Assembly: GCF_001050275.1 (NCBI RefSeq)
Contig: NZ_BBYA01000001.1
Location: 124,001-188,000 of the forward strand
Source: Leptolinea tardivitalis
GTDB taxonomy: Bacteria > Chloroflexota > Anaerolineae > Anaerolineales > Anaerolineaceae
Direction of reading: 5' to 3'
DNA length: 64,000 nucleotides
A program made the position numbers and the translations under genes. Shown here piece by piece: positions 51,652 through 60,707 of this stretch. A model generated the notes under the pieces. It did not search any database. It was not told where the DNA came from and saw only the letters and a program-made list of their open reading frames with translations. The number at the start of each line of letters is the position of its first letter. Positions within the stretch are counted from its first letter, which is position 1.

Positions 51652-52032
51652 ATGGACAATAAGCCTAACCGAAGTATTACGCCCTATACTGGCGGGTTTC
51701 TCCCGGAAATTGGTCTGCGAATCAAATTGATCTTAAAACTATTGGGTGACCGCCGGGTGAATATCTTCTTGAAAGCCATCCCGGTAGCCTCCCTGGTTTA
51801 TCTGGTATTTCCAGATCTGGCTATCGGTCCGGTGGATGATGCGTTGGTCATTTGGCTGGCATCCAATTTATTTGTAGAACTATGTCCTGATGAAGTAGTG
51901 GAAGAGCATTTGAAGAAACTTCATCATGTTAACCTGCCGGGAGAAACAGCTGACCCTGTACCACCTGCTTCTTCTGCAGAATCAAAAATGGATGTGGTGG
52001 ATGCCGAGTTCCAGGATGTGGATGAAGAATAA
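51652..52032 (+). CDS. Small DUF1232-like membrane-associated protein
   Basis: This 126-aa protein has one or two weak hydrophobic segments: IFLKAIPVASLVYLVFPDLA then GPVDDALVIWLASNLFVELC (about residues 38-78). The FPD..GPVDD pattern resembles DUF1232-type proteins (xxPDxxPxxDD). The tail from about residue 90 is Pro/Ala/Asp-rich and acidic. AGGAG lies 7 bp before the ATG. It is followed by a strong intrinsic terminator. I do not know a function; no link to glycan synthesis is visible. Confidence 0.7.
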   Translation: MDNKPNRSITPYTGGFLPEIGLRIKLILKLLGDRRVNIFLKAIPVASLVYLVFPDLAIGPVDDALVIWLASNLFVELCPDEVVEEHLKKLHHVNLPGETADPVPPASSAESKMDVVDAEFQDVDEE

Positions 52033-52049
52033 ATAGAGATGGTAGAACT

Positions 52050-52084
52050 AAAGGCGGATCGGAATTTTCGATCCGCCTTTTTTT
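52050..52084 (+). terminator. Intrinsic terminator after the DUF1232-like gene
   Basis: A 12-bp perfect stem (AAAGGCGGATCG, 52050-52061, with its complement at 52069-52080) and a 7-nt loop are followed by a T-run to 52084. It separates the + strand transcript from the convergent UPF0210 gene ending at 52086. On the minus strand the tail is only TTT, so it should work mainly for the + strand. Confidence 0.88.
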
Positions 52085-52085
52085 A

Positions 52086-53465
52086 TTAATTTCGCAGACT
52101 GTGAATGGGTGCCGGTATCTTTCCGCCGAATTCCACAAACCGTTTGGATTTACCGACATTCCGAACAGGGGCAATGGCGCTTTCTCCGAAGAGCCCGCCG
52201 AAGGAAACCATTTCTCCGGCTTCTTTGCCCGGCACCGGGATAATGCGCACGGCGGTGGTTTTGTTGTTGATCATGCCGATGGCCATCTCATCTGCCATAA
52301 TGGCAGAAATGGTGGCGGCATCCACCGATCCGGGAATGGCGATCATATCCAAACCAACCGAGCAGACACAGGTCATGGCTTCCAGTTTTTCCAACACCAG
52401 GCTGCCGTCGCGGACAGCATATGCCAGGGTTCGGTCTTCACAGACCGGGATGAAAGCACCGCTCAACCCGCCGACACTCTGGCTGGCAAAAGTGCCGCCT
52501 TTCTTGACGGCGTCATTCAACATGGCAATAATGGCTGTTGAACCGGGTGCACCCACGGCATCAACACCCAGAATCTGCATGATTTCCCCAACACTGTCGC
52601 CGATATTCGGGGTGGGTGCGAGTGACAGGTCCACCACACCAAAGGGAATACTGAGTGTTTTTGCCACCTGACGGCCGATCAATTCACCGCTGCGAGTTAC
52701 CCGAAAGGCAGTTCGTTTGATTTCTTCCGCCAGGTCATGCAACCCCAGGTTTTCTCGGCCCGATTGGGTGATTTTACGTTCCAATGCACGGGCGATTACC
52801 CCCGGACCGCTGACACCCACATTGATCATCACCTCGTGCTGTCCCAGTCCATGCACAGCACCGGCCATAAAAGGATTATCCCCCGGCTGGTTTGTGAAAA
52901 CGACGAATTTGGCGGCGCCAAACCCGCCTTGATCGGCGGTCTTTTCGGCCAGGTCTTTAACGGTTTGACCGAGAAGGACAATGGCGTCCATGTTAATACC
53001 GCTGCGGGTGGTGCCAACATTCACGGATGAACAGACTTTCCTGGTGCGGCAGAGGGCTTCGGGGATGGCATCGATCATTTCACGGTCCCAGCGGGTGAAC
53101 CCGTTGGAGACGTCCGCGGAAAATCCGCCCAGAATGTCCACTCCCACGTTGGCGGCAGCTTCATCCAGCGCGATGGCCATATCCACAAAATCGTCAGCTT
53201 TAAATCCGGCACCAACATGAGAAATAGGCGTTACGGCAATCCGTTTGTTGACCACCGGGATGGCATATTCACTGCTGATGGCTTCGCAGGTGGATACCAG
53301 ATTGGCTGCATGGTGTTCAATTTTTTTCTTGATCGCCTGGCAGGTGGCGGCAGCGTCTTCGCGGTGGCAATCCAGCAGGCTGATCCCCATCGTGACGGCA
53401 CGTACATCCAGATTTTCCTTCTGGATCATATCAACGGTATTGAGAATTTCATCGGATTGAATCAT
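52086..53465 (-). CDS. UPF0210 (DUF711) family protein
   Basis: This 459-aa soluble protein matches the UPF0210 family in length and in motifs such as LDVRAVTMGISLLDC (about residues 19-33), YAIPVVNKRIAVTPI, GFSADVSNGF, CSSVNVGTTRSGINMDA, DLSLAPTPNIGDSVGEIM and MIAIPGSVDAATISAIMADE. The biochemical role of the family is unknown to me. AGGA lies 8 bp before the ATG. It follows, on the same strand, a gene for ACT domains; UPF0210 proteins are commonly paired with an ACT-domain protein, which suggests an amino-acid-responsive partner. Confidence 0.9.
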   Translation of the reverse strand: MIQSDEILNTVDMIQKENLDVRAVTMGISLLDCHREDAAATCQAIKKKIEHHAANLVSTCEAISSEYAIPVVNKRIAVTPISHVGAGFKADDFVDMAIALDEAAANVGVDILGGFSADVSNGFTRWDREMIDAIPEALCRTRKVCSSVNVGTTRSGINMDAIVLLGQTVKDLAEKTADQGGFGAAKFVVFTNQPGDNPFMAGAVHGLGQHEVMINVGVSGPGVIARALERKITQSGRENLGLHDLAEEIKRTAFRVTRSGELIGRQVAKTLSIPFGVVDLSLAPTPNIGDSVGEIMQILGVDAVGAPGSTAIIAMLNDAVKKGGTFASQSVGGLSGAFIPVCEDRTLAYAVRDGSLVLEKLEAMTCVCSVGLDMIAIPGSVDAATISAIMADEMAIGMINNKTTAVRIIPVPGKEAGEMVSFGGLFGESAIAPVRNVGKSKRFVEFGGKIPAPIHSLRN

Positions 53466-53489
53466 AGGTGGTTTCCTGTCTCTGCCGCT

Positions 53490-54068
53490 TTAGTGGATGG
53501 GTAAGTTGATCTCATTAACCGCACGGAAAATGTCATAATGCTGTAAGACAATCCTGAGCCCTTTTTCACGGGCAAAATCCTGCAAATCACGGCGGATAGC
53601 TTCCATAGAGGGACATTTGCTCAGGTCGGTGATCAGGATCATCACATATTCGCCGTTGGCGCTCGTTGTTGACAGGTCAAGGATATTGATGTTGTTGTTG
53701 GCGCAGAAGGATGAAACTGTGGCAACAAAACCGACCCGGTCAGGTCCGGTGGCCGTGAGCACATAGGCATTATCTGGTATGGTCTTGCCAGAGGGACGGC
53801 CGTCTACGTCAACTTTTTTCACGGCGACATCAATGGCCGTCTCGCTGCGGGCATCCACCTCAGCCAGTTTGCGTTCAATGTCGCGGTGACTGACGGAAGA
53901 TGGAAAGGAGGCCAGCAGGATCATGGTGAAATAACCGCAGAGAACACTCTGGCGGATATCAGCGATATTGCCGTCCAGATCGCAGATGGATTGAGAAACT
54001 TCGTGCACAATGCCAACTCGATCGCGCGACATGATGGAAATGACATATTGGTTCTGGTTTGTTCGCAT
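53490..54068 (-). CDS. Two-ACT-domain protein (GcvR-like)
   Basis: This 192-aa protein consists of two ACT domains: about residues 7-85 (ISIMSRDRVGIVHEVSQSIC, GYFTMILLASFP) and about 98-175 (LTATGPDRVGFVATVSSFCA, NGEYVMILITDL), each with the GxDRxG-type turn that binds amino acids. The start at 54068 has AAGG 9 bp upstream; an ATG three codons earlier is too close to that site. UPF0210 partners are usually single-ACT proteins of about 90 aa, so this tandem form, like GcvR, is longer than usual. It probably regulates or senses an amino acid, perhaps glycine given the Kbl gene upstream. Confidence 0.82.
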   Translation of the reverse strand: MRTNQNQYVISIMSRDRVGIVHEVSQSICDLDGNIADIRQSVLCGYFTMILLASFPSSVSHRDIERKLAEVDARSETAIDVAVKKVDVDGRPSGKTIPDNAYVLTATGPDRVGFVATVSSFCANNNINILDLSTTSANGEYVMILITDLSKCPSMEAIRRDLQDFAREKGLRIVLQHYDIFRAVNEINLPIH

Positions 54069-54172
54069 GAGAGACATCCTTACCTGTGGAAATAGGTAAG
54101 TTTACCTTAAAGGACACCCTCATGGAATGACCTTTTGGATTATCTTTCATTGCCTGAAAATCTGTGGCTGGA

Positions 54173-55357
54173 TTACTGGATTACGCCGAGCTCCCGGCCA
54201 ACTTTCCTGAAAATTTCCAATCCTTTATCCAGATCGTCGCGGGAATGGGCAGCCGAAATCATCACCCTGATGCGGGCTTTACCTTTGGGGACTGTGGGGA
54301 AGCCTAATGCCATGGCAAATACACCGTTCTCGAATAAAGACCGGCTGAACTGCTGCGCCAGCAGTGCTTCTCCCAGCATAATGGGGGTGATGGGGGTTGT
54401 GCTCACACCGGTATCGAAGCCGAGGTTCTTCATCTCTGCTTTGAAATATCGGGCATTGTCCCACAGGCGGTCTACCAGCTCTGTAGATTCCTCTAATACG
54501 TCCAATGCAGCAATGCAGGCGGCCGCATCCGGCGGGGTGACAGCCGATGAAAACAGGAAAGGCCGCCCGCGCTGACGCAGCCAGTCCACAATCACCGGTT
54601 TACCAGCCACCACGCCGCCCATCACACCGAACGCTTTTGACATGGTTCCCACTTCAATATCCACTTTGCCATGCAGGTGGAAATGGTCTACAATGCCGCG
54701 GCCGCCGGTACCCAGAACTCCTTCGCCGTGGGCATCATCCACCATGAGCAAGATGTCGTAGTTCTCAGCGATGGCATAGATTTTATCCAACGGAGCCACG
54801 TCACCATCCATGCTGAACACCCCGTCTGTCACAATCAAGGCACGGCGGTAGGTGCCGGCTGCTTCTTTGATGACCTGTTCCAATGATGCCGGGTCTGCAT
54901 GGGCAAACCGGATGATCTTTGCACCGGATAGCCGCGCCCCATCAATGATGCTGGCGTGGTTAAGTTCGTCTGAAAAGATCACATCCTCTTTTCCCACGAG
55001 GGCAGGGATGACGGCCAGATTGGCGCAAAACCCGGATTGAAACGTGATGGCGGCATCTACTTTTTTAAACGCCGCCATTCGCCTTTCCAATTCAAGGTGC
55101 ACTTCCATTGTTCCGGCGATGGATCGCACAGCGGCCGGACCAATTCCGTACCGGTTGATGGCTTCCTGTGCCGCCTTCAAGAGGCGGGGGTGATTGGCAA
55201 ATCCAAGGTAATTATTGGAGCAAAAGTTGAGTGATTTCTTGCCGTCTACCACCAGCCAGGCACCCTGCGGACTGCCAATAGTGCGGATGCGGTTGTAAAG
55301 ACCGGCTTGCTGAAGGGTATCCAGCTCTTCCTGTATCCAATTCAAACGATTTGCCAT
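54173..55357 (-). CDS. kbl: Glycine C-acetyltransferase (2-amino-3-ketobutyrate CoA ligase)
   Basis: PLP enzyme of 394 aa, the usual length. It interconverts 2-amino-3-ketobutyrate plus CoA and glycine plus acetyl-CoA in threonine breakdown. Motifs are [15 protein letters not shown] (about residues 43-57), [56 protein letters not shown] with the PLP-binding Asp/His and [11 protein letters not shown] with the Schiff-base Lys (near 240). The ATG at 55357 is preferred because GAGGTGG lies 5 bp upstream; a GTG three codons earlier overlaps that site. Threonine dehydrogenase (Tdh), its usual partner, is not in the window. Other alpha-oxoamine synthases are the main alternative. Confidence 0.9.
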   Translation of the reverse strand: MANRLNWIQEELDTLQQAGLYNRIRTIGSPQGAWLVVDGKKSLNFCSNNYLGFANHPRLLKAAQEAINRYGIGPAAVRSIAGTMEVHLELERRMAAFKKVDAAITFQSGFCANLAVIPALVGKEDVIFSDELNHASIIDGARLSGAKIIRFAHADPASLEQVIKEAAGTYRRALIVTDGVFSMDGDVAPLDKIYAIAENYDILLMVDDAHGEGVLGTGGRGIVDHFHLHGKVDIEVGTMSKAFGVMGGVVAGKPVIVDWLRQRGRPFLFSSAVTPPDAAACIAALDVLEESTELVDRLWDNARYFKAEMKNLGFDTGVSTTPITPIMLGEALLAQQFSRSLFENGVFAMALGFPTVPKGKARIRVMISAAHSRDDLDKGLEIFRKVGRELGVIQ

Positions 55358-55415
55358 GATATCCACCTCGTACTTTCGTAGAATTTATTGGTTGGTTTTC
55401 TATGAGTAAAAACGG

Positions 55416-57053
55416 TCATCCTCTGCGACGACCGAGGATGACCAGTATCCCCAGGGGAATGAAAACAATCGAGCCGCAAAATGGCAGGAATCCTCTTGAT
55501 TGCATTGGGGTTGGGGATGGTTCTGCCGGTTGAACGGTCGGTTTTGAGGATTGAGGCTCGCTGGGGGAAGACTTGGCATTGAAAGTCTGAAAATCGTCCA
55601 CATATATCACACCGCTGTTCCCCTTTTCTCCTGCAGGAAAACCAAAGGCGAATCCGGTGATTTCTCCGGGATGGTTGAAGACAGAGCCGCCGCCCGTTTC
55701 CCAATCCACCCGTTTCAGGTCAGACCAGAGTGTTTGTACGGTTAACCATTTTCCGGCATCCTGTAATGGAATTTCTCGGGCATATGTGGCGCGATCGCCG
55801 TTTGGACCGGTGAATACATCCAGGTGAAGGACAACACCCGGTTCGTCCACCTTTAGCATGAATTGAACGCCATCAGATTTGCTTAAATCGTGAGGCGAAT
55901 CATAAAAAGAAGAACAGGTTGCCCAGGAACTCGCAGGTACATTGAATGCGATCTGTAAACCCTGTTTTCCTGAAAATGCCGCAGCTGGACTGGCCTGGCA
56001 GTCAAGAGCGGTTGTTCCGGTAGCTTCGTCCACTGAAGCTTCCCAGGGGGGCTGGTCAGATTCAAAATCGAATAACATTCCTTCAACCGCACCAGCCGGT
56101 GACCCGGAAGACTGGTTATTTTGACCATCATCTGGGATCATGGCAGGTGTTTCTGCGGTTGAGGGTTCAACTGGTTGAGCTGCACCGGCTGATTTCCATC
56201 GGTTATAAAAGATGTTCAACATGGGCAGAAATTCCGCCGTGGCTTTCTGGTTGCCCTGCCTGGACGGATGGTCGTCTTCAGATGGGTAATACTCTGTATT
56301 TCGTTTGTCATTAACGGCGTGTTCGATAATGCCATTCACAAAACGGTGGTGGTTATTGGGTCCGGTCAGCACATTGTAGAAATCAAAAACAGCCACGTTG
56401 GGTAGAGTGTAGTTGTTTTCTTTCAGCCAGTCATTCACCAGCCAACCGGTCAATGCGCGGGCATTGGCGGCATGGGTGGAATCAATCAACGGTGGGGCTG
56501 TGATCAGGACGAACAGTTTGTCAGGCCGGGTTTTAAAGTATTGCAATATTTCGTTGTAAATATACTTGGCATTCCCTACGTTCAGATCGCTGCCGGGGGT
56601 CGGAGGATCATCTGGATTTCCTTCAAGGGCGGAATTGGGAAAACACGACTTAAAGAGGATGATCTGGTTTTCACCCCCCGGATCAGCCAGTGTACGCTCA
56701 TAGGGTGAATGAAGGTCGTTTTCATTAAATACCGCTTGCATAATCTGCGGGGTATTGGGGCTGCGGAACCATTCTGGCCAGTTGGGAATATCCGTCCGGT
56801 CGCCAATGGAATCGGGACCCCAGCCGTAATTGGTATCACTGGGGAAATAGTTGTTTTGCTGCAGGGCACGTGCCAGTCCGCCGTTTTCGTCATTCAACCA
56901 ATTTTCGCCGGTGGAATGATGGATGAAAATCAGTTTCACCGTGTCTTTGGGAGGATTGGCATTAATTTCTTGATTCAGCTGTTCAGTTGGAATAAACGCC
57001 AGGCTGGAAAAGACCAATAATATTATCGTCAAAATAAACATGAAACGTTTCAT
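55416..57053 (-). CDS. Secreted SGNH-like protein with carbohydrate-binding-like domain and C-terminal anchor
   Basis: This 545-aa exported protein starts with a signal peptide (MKRFMFILTIILLVFSSLAF). The first domain, about residues 38-300, has FIHHSTGENWLND and late EDDHPSRQGNQ, where the D-x2-H of SGNH hydrolases is expected. About 345-490 is a beta-rich region (LFDFESDQPPWEASV ... VIYVDDFQTF) resembling CBM11-like sugar-binding domains. A Ser/Pro-rich linker leads to a C-terminal helix (FCGSIVFIPLGILVILG) and RRRG, a sorting-signal layout. GGAG lies 7 bp before the ATG and a good promoter is upstream. It may act on surface glycans; enzyme activity is not proven. Confidence 0.72.
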   Translation of the reverse strand: MKRFMFILTIILLVFSSLAFIPTEQLNQEINANPPKDTVKLIFIHHSTGENWLNDENGGLARALQQNNYFPSDTNYGWGPDSIGDRTDIPNWPEWFRSPNTPQIMQAVFNENDLHSPYERTLADPGGENQIILFKSCFPNSALEGNPDDPPTPGSDLNVGNAKYIYNEILQYFKTRPDKLFVLITAPPLIDSTHAANARALTGWLVNDWLKENNYTLPNVAVFDFYNVLTGPNNHHRFVNGIIEHAVNDKRNTEYYPSEDDHPSRQGNQKATAEFLPMLNIFYNRWKSAGAAQPVEPSTAETPAMIPDDGQNNQSSGSPAGAVEGMLFDFESDQPPWEASVDEATGTTALDCQASPAAAFSGKQGLQIAFNVPASSWATCSSFYDSPHDLSKSDGVQFMLKVDEPGVVLHLDVFTGPNGDRATYAREIPLQDAGKWLTVQTLWSDLKRVDWETGGGSVFNHPGEITGFAFGFPAGEKGNSGVIYVDDFQTFNAKSSPSEPQSSKPTVQPAEPSPTPMQSRGFLPFCGSIVFIPLGILVILGRRRG

Positions 57054-57127
57054 GATCGATCTCCTTCCCATTCTGGGATAGAGGATGGCAAACTGAAAAC
57101 GTTCATCCATTGATTTTTCCTGTTTTG

Positions 57128-57157
57128 ATTATACAAATCTGGCCGGTCAAATATCAA
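57128..57157 (-). promoter_or_regulatory. Promoter for the secreted-protein gene
   Basis: On the minus strand TTGATA (57157-57152) and TATAAT (57133-57128) are spaced by 18 bp. One mismatch from consensus in the -35, none in the -10. The leader would be about 68 nt to the ATG at 57053. Confidence 0.7.
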
Positions 57158-57173
57158 ATGGAAACCGGCAGAT

Positions 57174-57204
57174 AAAAAAAATTCCCCCGGGAAGACCGGG
57201 GGAA
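57174..57204 (-). terminator. Intrinsic terminator of the XPB-like/lipid-kinase operon
   Basis: On the minus strand a perfect 9-bp stem (TTCCCCCGG with CCGGGGGAA, loop of five bases) is followed by eight T residues. It lies 20 bp after the stop of the gene at 57224-58834 and just before the promoter of the next minus-strand gene. Confidence 0.88.
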
Positions 57205-57223
57205 CTAAGGTTACAACGTGATT

Positions 57224-58834
57224 CTAAAGGATCAGACCCATCTCAACAAGAATCTGGCGGATTCTATCTTCTGCTCCCGGTTTGATCTCGACCGCTGTTG
57301 GACCAAAACTTTCGCCCAGGAAACGGGCGGCTGAGCTTTCTTTCAGACGGCGGATAACCTGCGGGTCGCTGACCCGCAGCAGCATGACCTCGCCAATACG
57401 CACCTGGGAACCAGCCTGTTCCCAGGTATGCAGGGCATTGCGGACATTTGGCGGGATTGCTCCGCGGGAGTATTTGTGGAGCATCCGCTCCAACATGGTG
57501 GGTGTTAGACCCTGTTCCTGGGCTGTAGCCAGCCCGGAGGCTGAAATGCGATAGAGATACCCTTTGCCCTGATAATCCACAGGCTGGGCAAACCGGGCGA
57601 TCTGATAGCGGGTCGCCAGATTAAACCTCGGTGGGGCAAGGATTTCACCCGCTCGATTGATTTGAAGCGGTGTGGAATTATCCTTTGCCTCAATGATTTC
57701 CATGTCACCATTTATGGCAGGCCACCAGGGAGACAGGCGGAAACGTACAATTCCCGGTGTTGGGCGTGTCAATTCAACCAGACCCAGCCAGTACAGTAAA
57801 CCGGTAATGTAGAAGCGCAGCAAGGCTCCTTCCACTCTGTCCCAGCTTTCAAAACCTTTAAGATATTCACCGGTGCGGCTTTCGCGAATGAACCAGGAAT
57901 CATATTCTCCGCCGCTGCGTTGAAAATCGGGATCTTTTTGCTTGGCTGCAGCCACAAATTCCGTGAGATCCATCCAATCATCACCAGCCACAGAATTGAT
58001 CAATTCGATAATGCGTTCACGGGTATCTGCCGGATCATTTGTCCAGGTTCCTTCAAATTCAAGTCCGCGCAGCATACGCAGCTCGTTAAACTCCATGGAA
58101 CCCCGCCATGCCTGGATGAGGATGTATAAACCCTGCGGACGTGAGGATTCGAGGAACCGGCGAATGGCTTCAGGTTGAATGTTATTCTGGTCGTCCAGAC
58201 ATTTCAGGCAGCGCAGCCAGGCTACCAGAACCGGGGTGGGCACAGCGCCTCGACGGGGAGGCAAATCTTCCACGGCTTCACCGGAACGCAAAGCCGCTAG
58301 TACGGTGCAGGCCTGTTCCAGCACACCATCTCGGTAGAACCAGATGCGGCTTTCCTGAGCCTGGGTGGAGAATGTGGGTGATGTCGGTTGATCCTCGCCT
58401 TCCAGATCGGTAAGTGCAGCATAGATTTCGTCGGGCAGGTAGATCATATCTTCCGGTCTGCCGCCGCCACCCAGGAAAGCCCGTCCGATCCATCCTCTAT
58501 ACCAGAGAATTTCGGCTACTGAGATCGGATTCAGTTCGGGGTGTTCCCGCTCACGGCGGCCGACACCCATGGTACGGATTTCTCCGTACGTGCGTTCGAA
58601 CAGGGTGGAAGACACCCGTCCACGTTTTTGGATCAGGGCGCGCAGGGCAGACTGGGCTTCCGGGGGCAGGTTGGATGCCAGATTTTGCACAGCTTCGACA
58701 TCTGATGCTTTAATTTGCAGGGCAGCCAGTATCACTTCGCTGTCATCTGGCAGATCATGAATTTCCCAGGAAGAGGCGACAAATTTAAGGAAGCCGAGAT
58801 CGGCATCTTGGAGGGTTTGGGTTATATCGGGCAC
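57224..58834 (-). CDS. XPB/Ssl2 N-terminal-like (helicase-associated) protein without a motor
   Basis: This 536-aa protein starts at a GTG with AAGG 4 bp upstream. The N-terminal part is helical (DADLGFLKFVASSWEIHDLP; LPPEAQSALRALIQKRGRVS). The middle predicted winged-helix segments include ISVAEILWYRGWIGRAF, and the last 150 residues (LNRAGEILAPPRFNLATRYQ-like IARFAQPVDYQGKGYLYRIS, VMLLRVSDPQVIRRLKESSA) match the C-terminal helicase-associated domain type (PF13625-like) of XPB-like proteins. No Walker A or DEAD box is present. Such motor-less proteins occur in Actinobacteria and Chloroflexi, with unclear function; DNA binding is inferred. Confidence 0.6.
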   Translation of the reverse strand: MPDITQTLQDADLGFLKFVASSWEIHDLPDDSEVILAALQIKASDVEAVQNLASNLPPEAQSALRALIQKRGRVSSTLFERTYGEIRTMGVGRREREHPELNPISVAEILWYRGWIGRAFLGGGGRPEDMIYLPDEIYAALTDLEGEDQPTSPTFSTQAQESRIWFYRDGVLEQACTVLAALRSGEAVEDLPPRRGAVPTPVLVAWLRCLKCLDDQNNIQPEAIRRFLESSRPQGLYILIQAWRGSMEFNELRMLRGLEFEGTWTNDPADTRERIIELINSVAGDDWMDLTEFVAAAKQKDPDFQRSGGEYDSWFIRESRTGEYLKGFESWDRVEGALLRFYITGLLYWLGLVELTRPTPGIVRFRLSPWWPAINGDMEIIEAKDNSTPLQINRAGEILAPPRFNLATRYQIARFAQPVDYQGKGYLYRISASGLATAQEQGLTPTMLERMLHKYSRGAIPPNVRNALHTWEQAGSQVRIGEVMLLRVSDPQVIRRLKESSAARFLGESFGPTAVEIKPGAEDRIRQILVEMGLIL

Positions 58835-58853
58835 GGTACCTTTTGTATGTTTT

Positions 58854-59768
58854 TTATAGGATTAATTCAATTGCTTTTGGCACTACTTCTAACGATAATT
58901 CTGTAACATGTGATGTAAAACCGGCAAAAATTTCACCGTCTGCATGAATCCATAAAGGTTTGTTTGACTTTATTTCTATCTTTTTAAAGGTGCCGGTTTT
59001 TACATAATTTAATCCGGCATGGGTTCCTTTGAGAAAATGAGGTATGGCAGAAAACATGGCTAACCGGGGAATCACACCAACAAGCGTATAGTTCAGCACT
59101 CCATCATCTTGCACTGCATCGGGAGCCAGAAGAAAACCTCCGCCTTCTCTTCTCCCATTGCACACCGTGAACATCAATGTTTCCTGGTCAACAGGTTCTC
59201 CATCTATTGTACCGGTAATTCGGAATGGATGGTAGTTTTCTACCATTGTACGAAAAACGGCTAAAAAGTAAATCATGAATCCCTGAAAAACAAGAACTTC
59301 GCGGGAATGAAAATTGACGGCGGAATCAAACCCCATGCCCAGGGTGTTCATCCAATATTCAACCCGCCCAGCATCATCTTTTACACTGGCGACATCGATC
59401 ATCCTGGGGGTTCCGGAGTACACCTTGCGCAGTGCCTCTTCAGAATTTCGAGGAATGCCCATGGTTCCGGCAAAATCATTCCCGGAACCAACCGGAACAA
59501 TACCCAGTTGAGGGCGAGAGGCGGATGGTATGGACATTAATCCATTGATGACTTCGTGAATGGTGCCGTCGCCACCCATGGCGATGACACGTTTATACCC
59601 CTGTTCGCCTGCTTTGGTGGCAATTTCTGAAGCATGACCCGGATAGACCGTACCAGACCAATCAGCTCCTCCGAGTTCATCAGCAACCCGACGCAAGGTG
59701 GAAGCCACCGGCCAAGCGCGGCCCAGGTTGGCAATTGGATTAAAGATGATTAATGTCTCATGTGTCAT
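58854..59768 (-). CDS. Diacylglycerol/lipid kinase (YegS/BmrU/DgkB family)
   Basis: Lipid kinase of 304 aa. Motifs are IIFNPIANLGRA (about residues 7-18), AMGGDGTIHEVINGLM (about 64-79, the GGDGT nucleotide loop), GIVPVGSGNDFAGTMGIP (about 89-106, the GTGNDFA-type motif with Ser in place of Thr) and later VCNGRREGGGFLLAPDAVQD with the DAxxDDG catalytic region. It probably phosphorylates diacylglycerol or a related lipid with ATP at the membrane. I chose the ATG at 59768 because a start at 59804 would lie on the candidate -10 box. It forms an operon with the XPB-like gene, 19 bp apart, ending at a strong terminator. Confidence 0.88.
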   Translation of the reverse strand: MTHETLIIFNPIANLGRAWPVASTLRRVADELGGADWSGTVYPGHASEIATKAGEQGYKRVIAMGGDGTIHEVINGLMSIPSASRPQLGIVPVGSGNDFAGTMGIPRNSEEALRKVYSGTPRMIDVASVKDDAGRVEYWMNTLGMGFDSAVNFHSREVLVFQGFMIYFLAVFRTMVENYHPFRITGTIDGEPVDQETLMFTVCNGRREGGGFLLAPDAVQDDGVLNYTLVGVIPRLAMFSAIPHFLKGTHAGLNYVKTGTFKKIEIKSNKPLWIHADGEIFAGFTSHVTELSLEVVPKAIELIL

Positions 59769-59821
59769 ATTAGACGCACGCTCCGCCGATTGAATAGAAC
59801 TCAATTATAACCGCATTCAAT

Positions 59822-59850
59822 TTGACCAAAAACCTTGAGAACGGTATAAT
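59822..59850 (+). promoter_or_regulatory. Strong sigma70-type promoter for the DUF4388/GTPase operon
   Basis: TTGACC (59822-59827) and TATAAT (59845-59850) are spaced by exactly 17 bp, the same boxes and spacing as the promoter at 12169. It drives the gene at 59889 with a leader of about 30 nt. A second -10 (TATAAT on the minus strand, 59809-59804) for the divergent lipid kinase has only a weak -35. Confidence 0.8.
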
Positions 59851-59888
59851 TTTTCTACTGGCTACGCATTCTTATTGATAGGGGTGTT

Positions 59889-60704
59889 ATGGCGCTGCAA
59901 GGGAATCTCCGAGACTTTCCATTTGCACAACTGCTTAATCTCGTTAATTTAGCGCGCAAAACTGGAATGTTGGAAATTATACAAAAGGGAGAAACAGCTC
60001 ACGTTTACTTCCGGGATGGCCGTCTGGCATGTGCTTTGATGGCTAATGAAGATTCCTCTCTTGCATCGGTTCTTTACCAGAATCAACGAATTAGCCCGAA
60101 TTTGTACCGGGCTATAAAAAATAAGGGTGGCGCTATCTGGGATAAGGAACTGGGGTTGCAACTGATCAATGCCGGTTTTGTCTCCCGTGAAACGATCTTG
60201 AACAGTCTTCAACAGCATCATGTTTCTGTGATTCGCCGGTTGTTTACATGGCAGGAAGGTGTGTTTCGTTTCATCCCCAACGAACCGCCGCCTGAAGATA
60301 AGATCGCCCTCAATATGGAATTGGAAAACCTGATCATGGAGGGTTCGCGGCACATTCAGGAAATGGAAATCCTCATGGATGAGCTTCCCAATCTGGATGT
60401 CTCTCTTAAATTCTCAGAACGGCCGGAAAACAACCTGCGAAAGGTCAACCTGACTGTTGAAGAATGGAAAGTGGTCTCATTCGTTAATCCAAAGAACTCC
60501 ATTCGTCAAATAGCCCAGGCAACCTCAATGGATGACCTGCAAATTCGTCGCGTAGTTTATGGTCTGCTCCAGGCAGGTCTGGTGGAGGTATTGAAAACAG
60601 AGCAGGCCCGCCAGTTACCACAAACGCAACTCCTGCCCAACCAGTCCAAGGACGAGCAGAGATCACTTGTAAATCGGTTGATTACCCGAATTAGAGGTTT
60701 ATAA
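59889..60704 (+). CDS. DUF4388 (PATAN-like) domain protein
   Basis: This 271-aa soluble protein begins with LQGNLRDFPFAQLLNLVNLA (residues 3-22) and GMLEIIQKGETAHVYFRDGR (about 28-47), the classic opening of DUF4388/PATAN domains in two-component and gliding-type signalling proteins. About residues 175-235 resemble a small winged helix (LTVEEWKVVSFVNPKNSIRQ; LQIRRVVYGLLQAGLVEVL). GGGG precedes the ATG. It is the first gene after a strong promoter and is followed 3 bp later by a Ras-like GTPase, so it is probably the partner or effector of that switch. Confidence 0.82.
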   Translation: MALQGNLRDFPFAQLLNLVNLARKTGMLEIIQKGETAHVYFRDGRLACALMANEDSSLASVLYQNQRISPNLYRAIKNKGGAIWDKELGLQLINAGFVSRETILNSLQQHHVSVIRRLFTWQEGVFRFIPNEPPPEDKIALNMELENLIMEGSRHIQEMEILMDELPNLDVSLKFSERPENNLRKVNLTVEEWKVVSFVNPKNSIRQIAQATSMDDLQIRRVVYGLLQAGLVEVLKTEQARQLPQTQLLPNQSKDEQRSLVNRLITRIRGL

Positions 60705-60707
60705 ACT

